From: Desulfobacterales bacterium
GTDB lineage: Bacteria > Desulfobacterota > Desulfobacteria > Desulfobacterales > Desulfobacteraceae
Assembly: GCA_022361535.1 (NCBI GenBank)
Contig: JAKSAU010000941.1
Coordinates: 1-42,839 of the forward strand
DNA length: 42,839 nucleotides
Reading direction: 5' to 3'
This document shows positions 1-7,940 of the stretch, piece after piece. Numbering within the stretch: position 1 is the stretch's first letter; every line of letters starts with the position of its first letter. A program made the translations under genes and the position numbers. The notes beneath the pieces were generated by a model. It worked only from the letters and a program-made list of their open reading frames with translations. It was not told the DNA's origin and made no database searches.

Positions 1-1
1 A

Positions 2-274
2 AAGAATATTGAGTCTCTCAATCAGCTCTATGAAAATCTACAAACATATAAACTTGATCTGTTTAAAATTCCATTAATCATGCAATATAATAAAGTGGAT
101 TTAAGGAAAACGGATATTCCTACTCTGGATTCAAAAATCCTACAAAAAGACCTGAACGGTATGCTCAAAGTGCCTGCCTTTGAAGCAAGTGCCGTGAATG
201 GTGGTAATGTCATCCCCACTCTCAAAAAAATTATATCCACCACATTGGTTTCCATTCAGGACCAGATATTCTAA
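2..274 (+). CDS. MglA-type small Ras-like GTPase, C-terminal part (5' end outside window)
   Basis: The frame is open from the first bases of the window, so the N-terminus (P-loop and switch regions) is missing. What remains shows the pattern IPLIMQYNKVDL, which is the NKxD guanine-specificity motif (G4) in the form typical of MglA/Roadblock-partner GTPases, followed by FEASAVNGGNVIPTLKKI, which fits G5 and the last helix. MglA-family GTPases work with Roadblock/LC7 proteins in cell polarity and motility. Two Roadblock-like genes lie immediately downstream on the same strand, which supports the call. The Shine-Dalgarno of the next gene (AAGGAGGA) overlaps this gene's stop codon, so the two are probably cotranscribed. 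Confidence 0.75.
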   Translation, partial: KNIESLNQLYENLQTYKLDLFKIPLIMQYNKVDLRKTDIPTLDSKILQKDLNGMLKVPAFEASAVNGGNVIPTLKKIISTTLVSIQDQIF

Positions 275-285
275 GGAGGAACATT

Positions 286-2544
286 TTGGATTCAATTGAG
301 AAGATAAACCAAATTATCCAATCCATGGAATCAAAGGTAGAAGCGAATAACACCGCAGACTTGGAACGTCTGCTTTCCGCATTGTCAAAGGATATTTCAG
401 ACAACCGGCCTGCGCTTACCCTTGTAAAAATGATGCAGTCTCTGGGAAAATATCTGTCCACCAGAACCCATAATGCCCATCCGGAAACCGTACCTTCTCT
501 TGCGTCCTTGTCAAGGGATCTGGATGTTCTTTTGCTTACCCCATCTTTGTCAAAAGGTGATCAGGAAGCTATTTTAGCGCGTGGAAATAGGACTTTTAAA
601 GCCTTAAAGGCAAAGATAGCCAAGAGCCCGCTTGTGTCTGAAGAAGAAATTGAAGAACTTAAAGCGGTTATCCTGTCCGTGGATTGGGAAATCTCAAGCG
701 TAACCCTTAAAAATTTTGACCGGGTTTTCTCTCGCCTGAAAAACAGGCTTCAATCGAATAAAGTCCATTTTACCTTTTTAAGGATCATGCACAGCATCGG
801 CGGCCATATTGCCCAGAATAAGGCCTTGGCACATAAAGATTCCATAGCGCTCCTCAGATGGGTTTTCCAACATTATGAACAATTGGTTGTAAATCCCGAT
901 ATGTCGACTTCAGAAAAGAAGCGCATAGTTGAGATGAACATCCAGGCATATAATGCATTTAAAAATAAAATTACTGAAAAATCAGCTCCTGTACAGCCTG
1001 CTTTGCAATCATCCGCCCCAACACCAGTGCAACCGCCTGCTCATGAAGCAATAAGTGTTGACGAAGAATCTCTTCCACCTGCACTTTCCCACGTATCAGC
1101 AGAAGTTTCTATGGGAGGAGCTGCACCATTGAGTACGCTTACCGACGAAGAAGCTGCTGCCCAGCCTTTGGCGGGAGTGGATAATGAGCCTATGCCTATG
1201 ACTGAGGGGCAAGCGCAAGAAGCGCCTCAACGCGACGTCATGGGAGATCTGTTTTCTATGAAAGAATCTCCGGCAGATGAATTGCTTGATGCCATTCATC
1301 TGGCTGATATGCACGGCCCTGACCAGGAGACAGCAGCTGGCATGCCAATGCCGGGAGCTCTTGGCCAGGATGAACAAAAACCGGGTGTGAAAAATTTTAC
1401 TCCCAAACGAATGGACAAGGATCCCATACCAGAAATCGAAAACAGGTTGGACGCGTTTTTTAACCTGGATATGTCCCAGGAAGACGCAACCCTTCAGTCA
1501 ATGCCTAAACAAGAGGACACGACTGGTGATGAACCCATTCCTGTATCTGATAGCACAATTCCTGTAGAAGATATGCTAACTCCGGAGCCCGTAGCAGAAG
1601 CTGTTGAAGAAACACAAGAAACAGATGCCTTGGCTCAACTGGTGGCCGGCGATGATATGCCGGGAGAGCAAATCCCTGATGATGGTATTGAGCTGGTTAC
1701 ACCTTTGGCTCAGCCAGAAGAAAGTAGCTGGGAACAGGCACCAGCGCCGGAACAAGATTTGGCTGCTGTCCTTAGCCTTAATGATACCACATTGGATGGC
1801 ATCAAAAGACATTTGGAGGACCCAACCAATCTTGCAAGTGAAAGGGCTCTCGAAGAGGTCCAGGAGGATATATACCGCTTGACACAGACTTGGGCTGATG
1901 ATCCTGATAAGTTAGGTCTTTTGGAATTGTTGTCTGCATTGTCGAGGTTTATCCATGACAGGGAAAAATGGACAGAAAAGGAAACCATTTACCAAGTGGT
2001 TCCCGAAGATATCTTTGATGATGAAGATGACGAACTGGAGTCTGTATCCGAAACGGATACGGAGAAGAATGACCAGACCTTGATAGCTGGTGATCTTTTT
2101 GCAAGTGAAGACCCTGAGCTGGATGCATTGGAGCAGGATGAGACACTGGCCGAACTCCAGAGTGATGGCGTGGAGCTGGAAGAGTCAAGTTCTGCACAAG
2201 ATGATGACGATTTACTCAAAACAGAAGATTCTGAGATAGTGTTTGATCCTGAAGGCCAGGAAGAGCAGGCCGATGAATTATTAAATCAGCCGGACTCTGA
2301 CCAGGAGTCGGACGATATCGAGGAAGATGGTGACCTGGAAGACGAAGATGAGACCACCAAAGAAGACACCCTTGATACCGATTTCCAGGAGCAAGACACA
2401 CCTGAAGAGAGTCTAAGTGTTGAGCCTATTGAAGAAAATGATGATTCAGGTACCCAGAATCAAGAGCAAGAGGATCTAAATGCTGCCGAACCTATTCCTA
2501 AAAAGGGATTTATAGCCAAATTAACGTCCATGTTCCGGAAATAG
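286..2544 (+). CDS. Large acidic protein with three copies of a helical unit; unknown function
   Basis: This 752-residue protein starts at TTG 286, with AAGGAGGA five bases upstream. I do not recognise a family. Residues about 5-105 and 115-225 look like two copies of one helical unit: an acidic helix, then LVKMMQSLGKYLSTRTHNAH in the first copy and FLRIMHSIGGHIAQNKALAH in the second. A third copy (LLELLSALSRFIHDREKW) lies near residues 500-570. Between and after these the chain is low-complexity, rich in Glu, Asp, Gln and Pro, probably disordered. The last residues turn basic and aromatic (KKGFIAKLTSMFRK). No signal peptide or membrane helix is seen. Its place between a GTPase and Roadblock proteins suggests a scaffold or adaptor; that is inference. 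The stop is one base from the next start. Confidence 0.7.
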   Translation: MDSIEKINQIIQSMESKVEANNTADLERLLSALSKDISDNRPALTLVKMMQSLGKYLSTRTHNAHPETVPSLASLSRDLDVLLLTPSLSKGDQEAILARGNRTFKALKAKIAKSPLVSEEEIEELKAVILSVDWEISSVTLKNFDRVFSRLKNRLQSNKVHFTFLRIMHSIGGHIAQNKALAHKDSIALLRWVFQHYEQLVVNPDMSTSEKKRIVEMNIQAYNAFKNKITEKSAPVQPALQSSAPTPVQPPAHEAISVDEESLPPALSHVSAEVSMGGAAPLSTLTDEEAAAQPLAGVDNEPMPMTEGQAQEAPQRDVMGDLFSMKESPADELLDAIHLADMHGPDQETAAGMPMPGALGQDEQKPGVKNFTPKRMDKDPIPEIENRLDAFFNLDMSQEDATLQSMPKQEDTTGDEPIPVSDSTIPVEDMLTPEPVAEAVEETQETDALAQLVAGDDMPGEQIPDDGIELVTPLAQPEESSWEQAPAPEQDLAAVLSLNDTTLDGIKRHLEDPTNLASERALEEVQEDIYRLTQTWADDPDKLGLLELLSALSRFIHDREKWTEKETIYQVVPEDIFDDEDDELESVSETDTEKNDQTLIAGDLFASEDPELDALEQDETLAELQSDGVELEESSSAQDDDDLLKTEDSEIVFDPEGQEEQADELLNQPDSDQESDDIEEDGDLEDEDETTKEDTLDTDFQEQDTPEESLSVEPIEENDDSGTQNQEQEDLNAAEPIPKKGFIAKLTSMFRK

Positions 2545-2545
2545 A

Positions 2546-3028
2546 ATGATCCTGTTTTGTGAAGACTGCGGTGGAAAGAATGATCTAAACCCCAAAGATC
2601 TTGCCGGGGGACGCGCTGTTTTTAAATGTTCGGAGTGCGGATATCCAAATTCATATCCGGTCGATTTAAAACCGTTTTCTGATGAAAGCGGCACTAATAC
2701 AGATCTTTTTGACGCGGTTAAAGATATTCCGGATGTTGTGGGCGCTTTTGTGTTTGACAGACAAAAAGGGGTAACCGGATCCCGTATGCCTGACATGTTG
2801 ACCCCTGAAGATATCCATGCTTTGGGGCAGGGGCTCGCTGACGGATATGATTTTGGCGAGCAAAATATGCCGGATATGCGGACCATGACTCTTGTCATAT
2901 CTGACAAACATTTTTTTGTAGCCAAAAGGGAGGACGGACGATATATCGTTTTGGTGGCCACAACACCGGACCTTAGTGAGCCGTTCACAGCTTTCCTTAA
3001 TAATGCTGGGAAAAACGCAAGCAAATGA
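2546..3028 (+). CDS. Zinc-ribbon plus Roadblock/LC7-like protein
   Basis: This 160-residue protein begins with a zinc ribbon: CxxC at residues 5 and 8 and a second CxxCG near 28-31, in the pattern C-x2-C-G...N-P-K...G...A-x-F-K-C-x2-C-G. Residues about 50-155 resemble a Roadblock/LC7 (longin-like) domain: a short helix, VVGAFVFDRQKG as a beta hairpin, a long helix, then strands TLVISDKHFFVAKR and YIVLVATT. Roadblock proteins bind and regulate small Ras-like GTPases. The start is one base after the upstream stop, and the stop overlaps the next start as ATGA, which indicates translational coupling in one operon. The family call rests on pattern, not on a search. Confidence 0.7.
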   Translation: MILFCEDCGGKNDLNPKDLAGGRAVFKCSECGYPNSYPVDLKPFSDESGTNTDLFDAVKDIPDVVGAFVFDRQKGVTGSRMPDMLTPEDIHALGQGLADGYDFGEQNMPDMRTMTLVISDKHFFVAKREDGRYIVLVATTPDLSEPFTAFLNNAGKNASK

Positions 3029-3375
3029 ATGACGCAACTTTTTTTTCTACCATCAGAAAAATAAAAGGGATTCAAGGAAGCCTTATGGTTGATTCTCAAG
3101 GAAGGGTTATTACCCATGATTTAAGGGCTCCTGAAGACTTGTCTGCGATGGTTGCGTCCTGTGGTAATGCCTTCGTATCCATAGGCAGTAAACGTTTCAA
3201 ATACGCATCGTTTTCAAGGCGTAATAATAAAAATGTTTTAATCTTTCCGGTTGGCAAGTTTTTTTTAGGAGTTATTAAAGAAGATGGCGTCAGAGATTTT
3301 GAGGCTGCAGAGGCAGTAATTAAACTTCTCAACAAGCTGGCCGACATGAAACGATCAAACAGGGAGGCAACATGA
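3025..3375 (+). CDS. Roadblock/LC7-like protein
   Basis: At 116 residues this is about the size of one Roadblock/LC7 domain. It shows the expected layout: N-terminal helix, IQGSLMVDSQGRVITHDL (beta hairpin with the family-typical G..V.D..G pattern), central helix, KNVLIFPVGKFFLGVI, and a C-terminal helix. It lacks the zinc ribbon of its upstream neighbour. It overlaps both neighbours by ATGA junctions and so is translationally coupled on both sides. The likely role is a GTPase-activating or scaffolding partner of the MglA-like GTPase at the window start, which is inference from the family and the operon. Confidence 0.7.
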   Translation: MNDATFFSTIRKIKGIQGSLMVDSQGRVITHDLRAPEDLSAMVASCGNAFVSIGSKRFKYASFSRRNNKNVLIFPVGKFFLGVIKEDGVRDFEAAEAVIKLLNKLADMKRSNREAT

Positions 3376-3647
3376 CTACACAAATGATCATATCCGTGTT
3401 TACGCTTACCATATACCTGATTATAATTTTTGTTTTTAATAAAGCCCGAATCAAGTATGCTGGCGGAAAGGTCGGAAAGGTAATCAATCTGATTCTGGTG
3501 ACGGTCAGCCTTTTGTTTGTTGCAGATTATGTGACCATTCTAAGTGCTGTTGTTGATCAGGAAATTTTGGAAACTATTAGGGCGCTTTTCAGAACAGCAG
3601 CCCTTTCCTTTTTAGCGTATGGAGGGGCAAAAGTGGCAGACTCTTGA
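3372..3647 (+). CDS. Small membrane protein, unknown function
   Basis: This 91-residue protein has about three hydrophobic segments: residues 4-22 (IISVFTLTIYLIIIFVF), about 37-60, and a weaker one near 72-88. A basic stretch (KARIKYAGGKVGK) lies between the first two and would face the cytoplasm. No family is recognised. Its start overlaps the preceding stop as ATGA, so it belongs to the GTPase/Roadblock operon and could be a membrane anchor for it. A convergent gene begins 32 bases downstream on the other strand. Confidence 0.65.
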   Translation: MTTQMIISVFTLTIYLIIIFVFNKARIKYAGGKVGKVINLILVTVSLLFVADYVTILSAVVDQEILETIRALFRTAALSFLAYGGAKVADS

Positions 3648-3678
3648 TATACCGTCTTGCCGTCTCCGAAGAGTAACA

Positions 3679-4908
3679 TCAGGAAAAAAAAGAAAAAAAA
3701 CCTTTCTTTGATTTCCCCTGTTTGTTTTCAATCTTAAAATGATTCTGAATTCTTTTGATCAGGGCTCTCACATCATTGACGATCCGGTCTTTTTCTTTTG
3801 AACCTGCCTGGTACTTATTAATATATCCCAAAACTTTTTCTATATCAGCAAGGGTATTCCCAAGTGGCTGTGCCCCGAGGATTTCCCCTGCCTTTTTTAG
3901 AATCAACTCGCAATAATCAATAAATCCTGTAATGAGAAATTCTTTTTTATTTTCAATTTCTTCCAATAGACTGATAGCGCCTTCCACGGCTTGCAAGTTG
4001 GTATTTTTTTTGTTTGTCGGATGGTAATTTTCAAGAACTGTCTGAAGGGGAGAGGTCAAGTCTAATTTGACTTCTTCAAATAGGGCATGGGCCTTTTCTC
4101 CGATCTCCTCTGCCAGATTTTTTTGCACTGCCTTGAGAATATCACTGAAAACAGTTAGGACAGCAGAGAGGTTAGGACCATCTTTGCCGTTTGAAAGTTG
4201 TACTTCTTCCCGCTGTTCAATAAGCCCGGATGAAATAACGGAAAAAAAGATTTTATAGACGGCGAATTCGTCATACCCGCTCTCAGTGATCACCTGTCGA
4301 ACGGATCGGGTACCATCGATCAGGGAAAGAACCCTCCACTCATTGGCATTCAGTTTAATTTCGTCCTTGCTTTGGACTTTTCCTGACATTTTAAACACCA
4401 GTTTGTCCGAAGGGATAACTTTTTTGAGTACGGACAACTCATCAATCCGTCGTGATGCCTCCAGGATCAGCTTCATGGGATTGAGTTGAGTTACAATCAT
4501 GTTTTTCAGATTGAGTTTAGCATCCTTGTAATCAAACCTGCCTTTTTCCCATAGCAACAGGTCATAGAGAATGACCTCTACCTGTTTGGTATTGTATTTT
4601 TTTAAAGTATCTTGGGAAATATAGCCTTTTTGAACCAGCACTTTACCTAAATGGTAGTTTTTCTCTTTGGCAAATGCTAAACATTTGTGCAATTGTTGGG
4701 CTGAAATGGCGCCTGAACTTTTCAATAAAAATCCCAGGCGAGACTTTTTTAATGCAGATGTGGCATAGACTATAGTTCCCTGATCAAAATATACACGGCT
4801 GTTTTCTTCACCGTTGGATACAGTGAGAATACCGGTTTTCTGTTCGTTGCACAGAAGTTGGAGAATACTGGCAAGTGTAAGACCTTCAAAGTCTCCTTGA
4901 AGATTCAT
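3679..4908 (-). CDS. DUF4388/PATAN-domain protein
   Basis: This 409-residue protein opens with a PATAN (DUF4388) domain: LQGDFEGLTLASILQLLCNE, then TGILTVSNG, VYFDQGTIVYATS and a helix with LGKVLVQKGYIS. PATAN domains occur next to receiver and Roadblock proteins and act in signalling and protein-protein contacts. Residues about 185-235 (WRVLSLIDGTRSVRQVITESGYDEFAVYKIF) look like a winged-helix module. Residues 250-390 are mostly helical. The C-terminus ends in a basic-aromatic tail (KSKKGFFSFFS). It is the last gene of the minus-strand set, 155 bases after the Roadblock gene. No clear terminator is seen in the 31 bases before the convergent gene. Confidence 0.75.
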   Translation of the reverse strand: MNLQGDFEGLTLASILQLLCNEQKTGILTVSNGEENSRVYFDQGTIVYATSALKKSRLGFLLKSSGAISAQQLHKCLAFAKEKNYHLGKVLVQKGYISQDTLKKYNTKQVEVILYDLLLWEKGRFDYKDAKLNLKNMIVTQLNPMKLILEASRRIDELSVLKKVIPSDKLVFKMSGKVQSKDEIKLNANEWRVLSLIDGTRSVRQVITESGYDEFAVYKIFFSVISSGLIEQREEVQLSNGKDGPNLSAVLTVFSDILKAVQKNLAEEIGEKAHALFEEVKLDLTSPLQTVLENYHPTNKKNTNLQAVEGAISLLEEIENKKEFLITGFIDYCELILKKAGEILGAQPLGNTLADIEKVLGYINKYQAGSKEKDRIVNDVRALIKRIQNHFKIENKQGKSKKGFFSFFS

Positions 4909-5063
4909 GCTCCTTGATCCTCTTTAATGCTTGCCTGGACAGTATATAGCTGCTTGGGCGTTATTCCTTTTATCTCCATACTATGCCACATAATGGGGTT
5001 CAAAACAATCCGTGTGAGTGAGGTGTCGGTGGAAAAGGGTAACTTTTAAAGCCAACTCCAATG

Positions 5064-5411
5064 TTAAAAGAATAGCTTGAAAAATTTTTTTCCTGGCTTG
5101 GGTTTCTCCAATTGAGGTTCATATAGGTCGCAGGTTAGTGTCAAGGAGGCTGCCGATCCCTCAGGGTCCATAAAAACCAAAAGATAATTTGAGTAAATTT
5201 TCCTGATATAGAGTCGCCCTGTTTCAAAAACCAGGTCCATTTCCTTAGCATAGATATCCGATCTGATCAAGGCAGACCAAGCCGATGTACTGTCACTGCT
5301 GTCCAAACGGCTTAGCTCAAAAGGGTCGTAAACAGTCTGTCCCTCCTCATCAAGAATGAGAGCGCCGTTTACATGTTCCAGGCCGATAAGGGCATCAAAA
5401 AAATCTTTCAT
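5064..5411 (-). CDS. Roadblock/LC7-like protein with basic-aromatic tail
   Basis: This 115-residue protein has the Roadblock layout: N-terminal helix, VNGALILDEEGQTVYDP (hairpin), a helix, then strands LVFETGRLYIRKI and YLLVFMDPEG. It ends in PKPGKKFFKLFF, a tail like those of two other proteins in this island. It begins nine bases after the upstream gene ends. By family it should contact a Ras-like GTPase, probably the MglA-like one on the other strand. The call rests on pattern and neighbourhood. Confidence 0.65.
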   Translation of the reverse strand: MKDFFDALIGLEHVNGALILDEEGQTVYDPFELSRLDSSDSTSAWSALIRSDIYAKEMDLVFETGRLYIRKIYSNYLLVFMDPEGSAASLTLTCDLYEPQLEKPKPGKKFFKLFF

Positions 5412-5420
5412 ACTTGATCC

Positions 5421-5696
5421 TTAATAGCGTGTAATTGATTGGATGATTCTATCTCTTGGACAATGGGCATTTAGTTTTAGTTTAGTTGGCTGACTTCCGG
5501 CCACAATGATATTGGCACCAGTACTTTCATTATCTGAATAAACTAACTTTAAACGGCCTAAGTCAAATGCGTCTCCTAAGGATTGGGCATGATCAAGAGT
5601 CCCTGTCAATGAAGGATCTTGGTATATATCGTCCACACCGCTGCGGCCGCCCATTTCTTTTGCCAGGTATGTTGCCAGATTTTTGGTCTTGGACAC
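5421..5696 (-). CDS. Small ORF, probably the frameshifted C-terminal part of the receiver/PATAN protein
   Basis: Starting at GTG 5696 this would be a 91-residue protein (SKTKNLATYLAKEMGGRSG...), overlapping the upstream gene by 91 bases in another frame. No good Shine-Dalgarno precedes the GTG. In the overlap the upstream frame gives an unnatural tail (WQHTWQKKWAAAAVW), whereas this frame reads like ordinary protein. The more likely reading is one gene broken by a single-base shift near 5700, whose real C-terminus is this segment. A true overlapping gene is the alternative. The segment ends with a strand-like stretch (NIIVAGSQPTKLKL) and has no recognised domain. Confidence 0.45.
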   Translation of the reverse strand: MSKTKNLATYLAKEMGGRSGVDDIYQDPSLTGTLDHAQSLGDAFDLGRLKLVYSDNESTGANIIVAGSQPTKLKLNAHCPRDRIIQSITRY

Positions 5697-6421
5697 CGGC
5701 TGTTTCTTGGTTGTGAAGTTGCAGGAGCAGGGGATTGTTGTTTAGGTAGGGAGGTGTGTCCCTCGTCCTTCATATGTACCGATCGCATGATAATGGATTT
5801 TAGGTCAGTATCAATGGTTTCGGTTTCTTGATAGTTTGCGTTTTGTAAAAAAACGTCCGCCTCTTCCCAGGCCAGAACCCGACAGGCCGCGTCCATGGCC
5901 CTGAAACCCTTATATCGCGCATCTACAAGCATTCCGTCCCGGAATACCAACAATCCGCCGTTTTTGGTCTTTTTTTCAAAAATTCTTAAAATGCAGGTCC
6001 GCTGTTCCATTTCCAGAAGCTGTGCAAACAGGGGAGGGGATACATTGGTTATGGTTCCTCCCTGGATTAAATTTTGGATTTCAGCCTCTATAACCTGATT
6101 GAACGCATTAGAATCAAAAGGGTTGGCAACGTAAGAGGTAGACCTTGGGTTTAATGCATCCTCCTTGTCAAGCTGGGATGCCGATACCGTTACGACAGGA
6201 ATGTCAGGATAAAGATCCCGGACGTGTTCAAGCAACGCTCTACACTTGATATGGGAAAGCTTAAAATCAACCACCATTAAGGAGATAAAAATGTTGCCAA
6301 GTATGTTGACCGCTTCCTGGTAAGTTGGTGCAGTCAGCAAGGATCTGTCTTGACCGGAGATGTTCTTCTCGACCGATCCTTGAACTGCCGGGTCATTGGT
6401 AAAAAAGAGTATATTCAGCAT
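5606..6421 (-). CDS. Degenerate receiver plus PATAN-like protein (C-terminus probably frameshifted)
   Basis: Residues 1-120 resemble a response-regulator receiver domain: NILFFTNDP at strand 1, the candidate phosphoacceptor Asp52 in LMVVDFKL, and VVTVSAS at strand 4. The usual KPF motif at strand 5 is NPF here, so the conserved lysine is missing and the domain may not be phosphorylated normally. Residues about 130-215 (PPLFAQLLEMEQRTCILRIFEKKTKNGGLLVFRDGMLVDA) fit a PATAN/DUF4388 domain. A Pro/Ser/Gln linker follows, and then a tail that looks out of frame (see the entry at 5421-5696). The start lies ten bases after the upstream receptor gene, so the two are probably cotranscribed. Confidence 0.65.
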   Translation of the reverse strand: MLNILFFTNDPAVQGSVEKNISGQDRSLLTAPTYQEAVNILGNIFISLMVVDFKLSHIKCRALLEHVRDLYPDIPVVTVSASQLDKEDALNPRSTSYVANPFDSNAFNQVIEAEIQNLIQGGTITNVSPPLFAQLLEMEQRTCILRIFEKKTKNGGLLVFRDGMLVDARYKGFRAMDAACRVLAWEEADVFLQNANYQETETIDTDLKSIIMRSVHMKDEGHTSLPKQQSPAPATSQPRNSRCPRPKIWQHTWQKKWAAAAVWTIYTKILH

Positions 6422-6431
6422 ACACGTTATC

Positions 6432-7862
6432 TCATTTCTTCAGGCGTTGCAGCCGTGAAATTGAAATTTTAATGCTGTCTTGAAGTCGGGTAATTGCCTC
6501 AGCAAGTGCGCCGATTTCATCCTTTGACTCCGTTGTGATTTCAACATCCATGTCGCCCACACTGATCCGGTTGGCAGCATCTGTAAGCTCTCTGATGGGG
6601 CTAACAAGAGCCCGTCCCGAAACAAGAGCGATAAATATAACTATGACGAGGGTACACCCCAGTAGAACAAGAGCTGAAAAACGCGCTTTTATAAGGGGTT
6701 CCAAGGCCTCGCTTTTCTCCTGTTGAATGGCCAATACCCATCCGAGTCCAGTCTTCCGGGTAAATCCGATGGACGCTTTTCCATTGGCATCCGTGAATTC
6801 AACATTATCAGTTTCACCATTTGCCGCAGCGGAAATCAGAGGGTGGGAACTCATATCAAGTTGCTGCACAACGTATGCATTGTTCCGGTGGGCCACAGCC
6901 CGCCCGGTCTGATCAACCAGGAAACTGGAACCGGTTTTACCCAGCTTAAAGTTTGTTACATTGTTCGAAATAGCTTCTCTGGTCATGGCTGAAGCCAATA
7001 ATCCTACAAGTCTTCCTCCCCTGTCTTTAATGGGTACGGCAAGTACCAAAGCTGGCTTTTTAGAGGTCTTCCCGATGAGATTCTGCCATGCAAGTGTCGA
7101 TCCTTTTGCAATGTCGCTGACATATTGCCGGCCTGCATAATTTTTTAACGGCCTTCCATCACTTCTGGCAATATTCCTACCTTTAATATCCGTTGTAAAA
7201 GCTAGATAGATCCATGGATATTCCTTTTGAAGGGATTTAAGGACTACGGCCTGGTCACGTGAGTTCATGGACCGGATGTCAGGCAGACTTGCCATGGCAT
7301 TCAGCATTCTAACGTTTTTATCAATCCACTCGTCTACCTGGGAAGCAAGTTGGCTTGATACCATGTTACCAACCAGGTGTGTCTCTGCCAGTATACGTTC
7401 ATGGGAAGCCTTAGAGGAAAGAGCAAAATAAATTCCTCCGGGAACAAGACTGACAAGGAGCATCAGCAGAATGACTTTTGCGGTCAGACCGAAAATGTAG
7501 CGTTTGGGCGGTGGAACAGGCACTAGCTTAACTTCAGCTGGTTCCGGTTTTATATCTGATGAGTCCAGGGCCTCTTGTATGTCATCTTGAGGAGTATCAC
7601 TATCTATGGTGTCTGGCTGTGGGGCAGGGGCTGGTTCCGGTTCTCCTGCCGGGACCGTATCTTGCTCTGTCTCTGCCGCTTGAGCAGCCAGCTGATCTAA
7701 TTGGTCTGGTACGGATTCAATAATTGGCTGCTCAGGTGAATCATTCTGCTCAATTGTTATCGTTTCACCACAGGTTCGACATTTAAACCAGGCAGCGGGT
7801 CCTTTTACTTTGGAAGGATTAATTTTGTACTCTGACCCGCATCCGTTACATACAACGTTCAT
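6432..7862 (-). CDS. Membrane receptor: zinc ribbon, dCache sensor, HAMP, no output domain
   Basis: This 476-residue protein starts with an MJ0042-type zinc ribbon (Cys5, Cys8, Cys28, Cys31). A Pro/Glu/Gln-rich linker leads to a membrane helix at about 127-150. An extracytoplasmic region of about 240 residues fits a Cache sensor (for example GRNIARSDGRPLKNYAGRQY and GRLVGLLASAMTREAIS). A second membrane helix spans about 396-417, followed by a HAMP domain (SPIRELTDAANRISVGDMDVEI...DEIGALAEAITRLQDSI). The chain stops right after HAMP: no methyl-accepting, kinase or cyclase domain follows. The unusual cytoplasmic N-terminal zinc ribbon may carry the output. It is flanked by receiver/PATAN and Roadblock genes, which suggests it feeds the GTPase system (inference). 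Confidence 0.8.
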   Translation of the reverse strand: MNVVCNGCGSEYKINPSKVKGPAAWFKCRTCGETITIEQNDSPEQPIIESVPDQLDQLAAQAAETEQDTVPAGEPEPAPAPQPDTIDSDTPQDDIQEALDSSDIKPEPAEVKLVPVPPPKRYIFGLTAKVILLMLLVSLVPGGIYFALSSKASHERILAETHLVGNMVSSQLASQVDEWIDKNVRMLNAMASLPDIRSMNSRDQAVVLKSLQKEYPWIYLAFTTDIKGRNIARSDGRPLKNYAGRQYVSDIAKGSTLAWQNLIGKTSKKPALVLAVPIKDRGGRLVGLLASAMTREAISNNVTNFKLGKTGSSFLVDQTGRAVAHRNNAYVVQQLDMSSHPLISAAANGETDNVEFTDANGKASIGFTRKTGLGWVLAIQQEKSEALEPLIKARFSALVLLGCTLVIVIFIALVSGRALVSPIRELTDAANRISVGDMDVEITTESKDEIGALAEAITRLQDSIKISISRLQRLKK

Positions 7863-7940
7863 TCTTCACTCCTTATGAGGACTTGCTCGAAATACAATTA
7901 TATCATGAAAATCTTCCGGATCGTCGAGCCTTATCGGACA

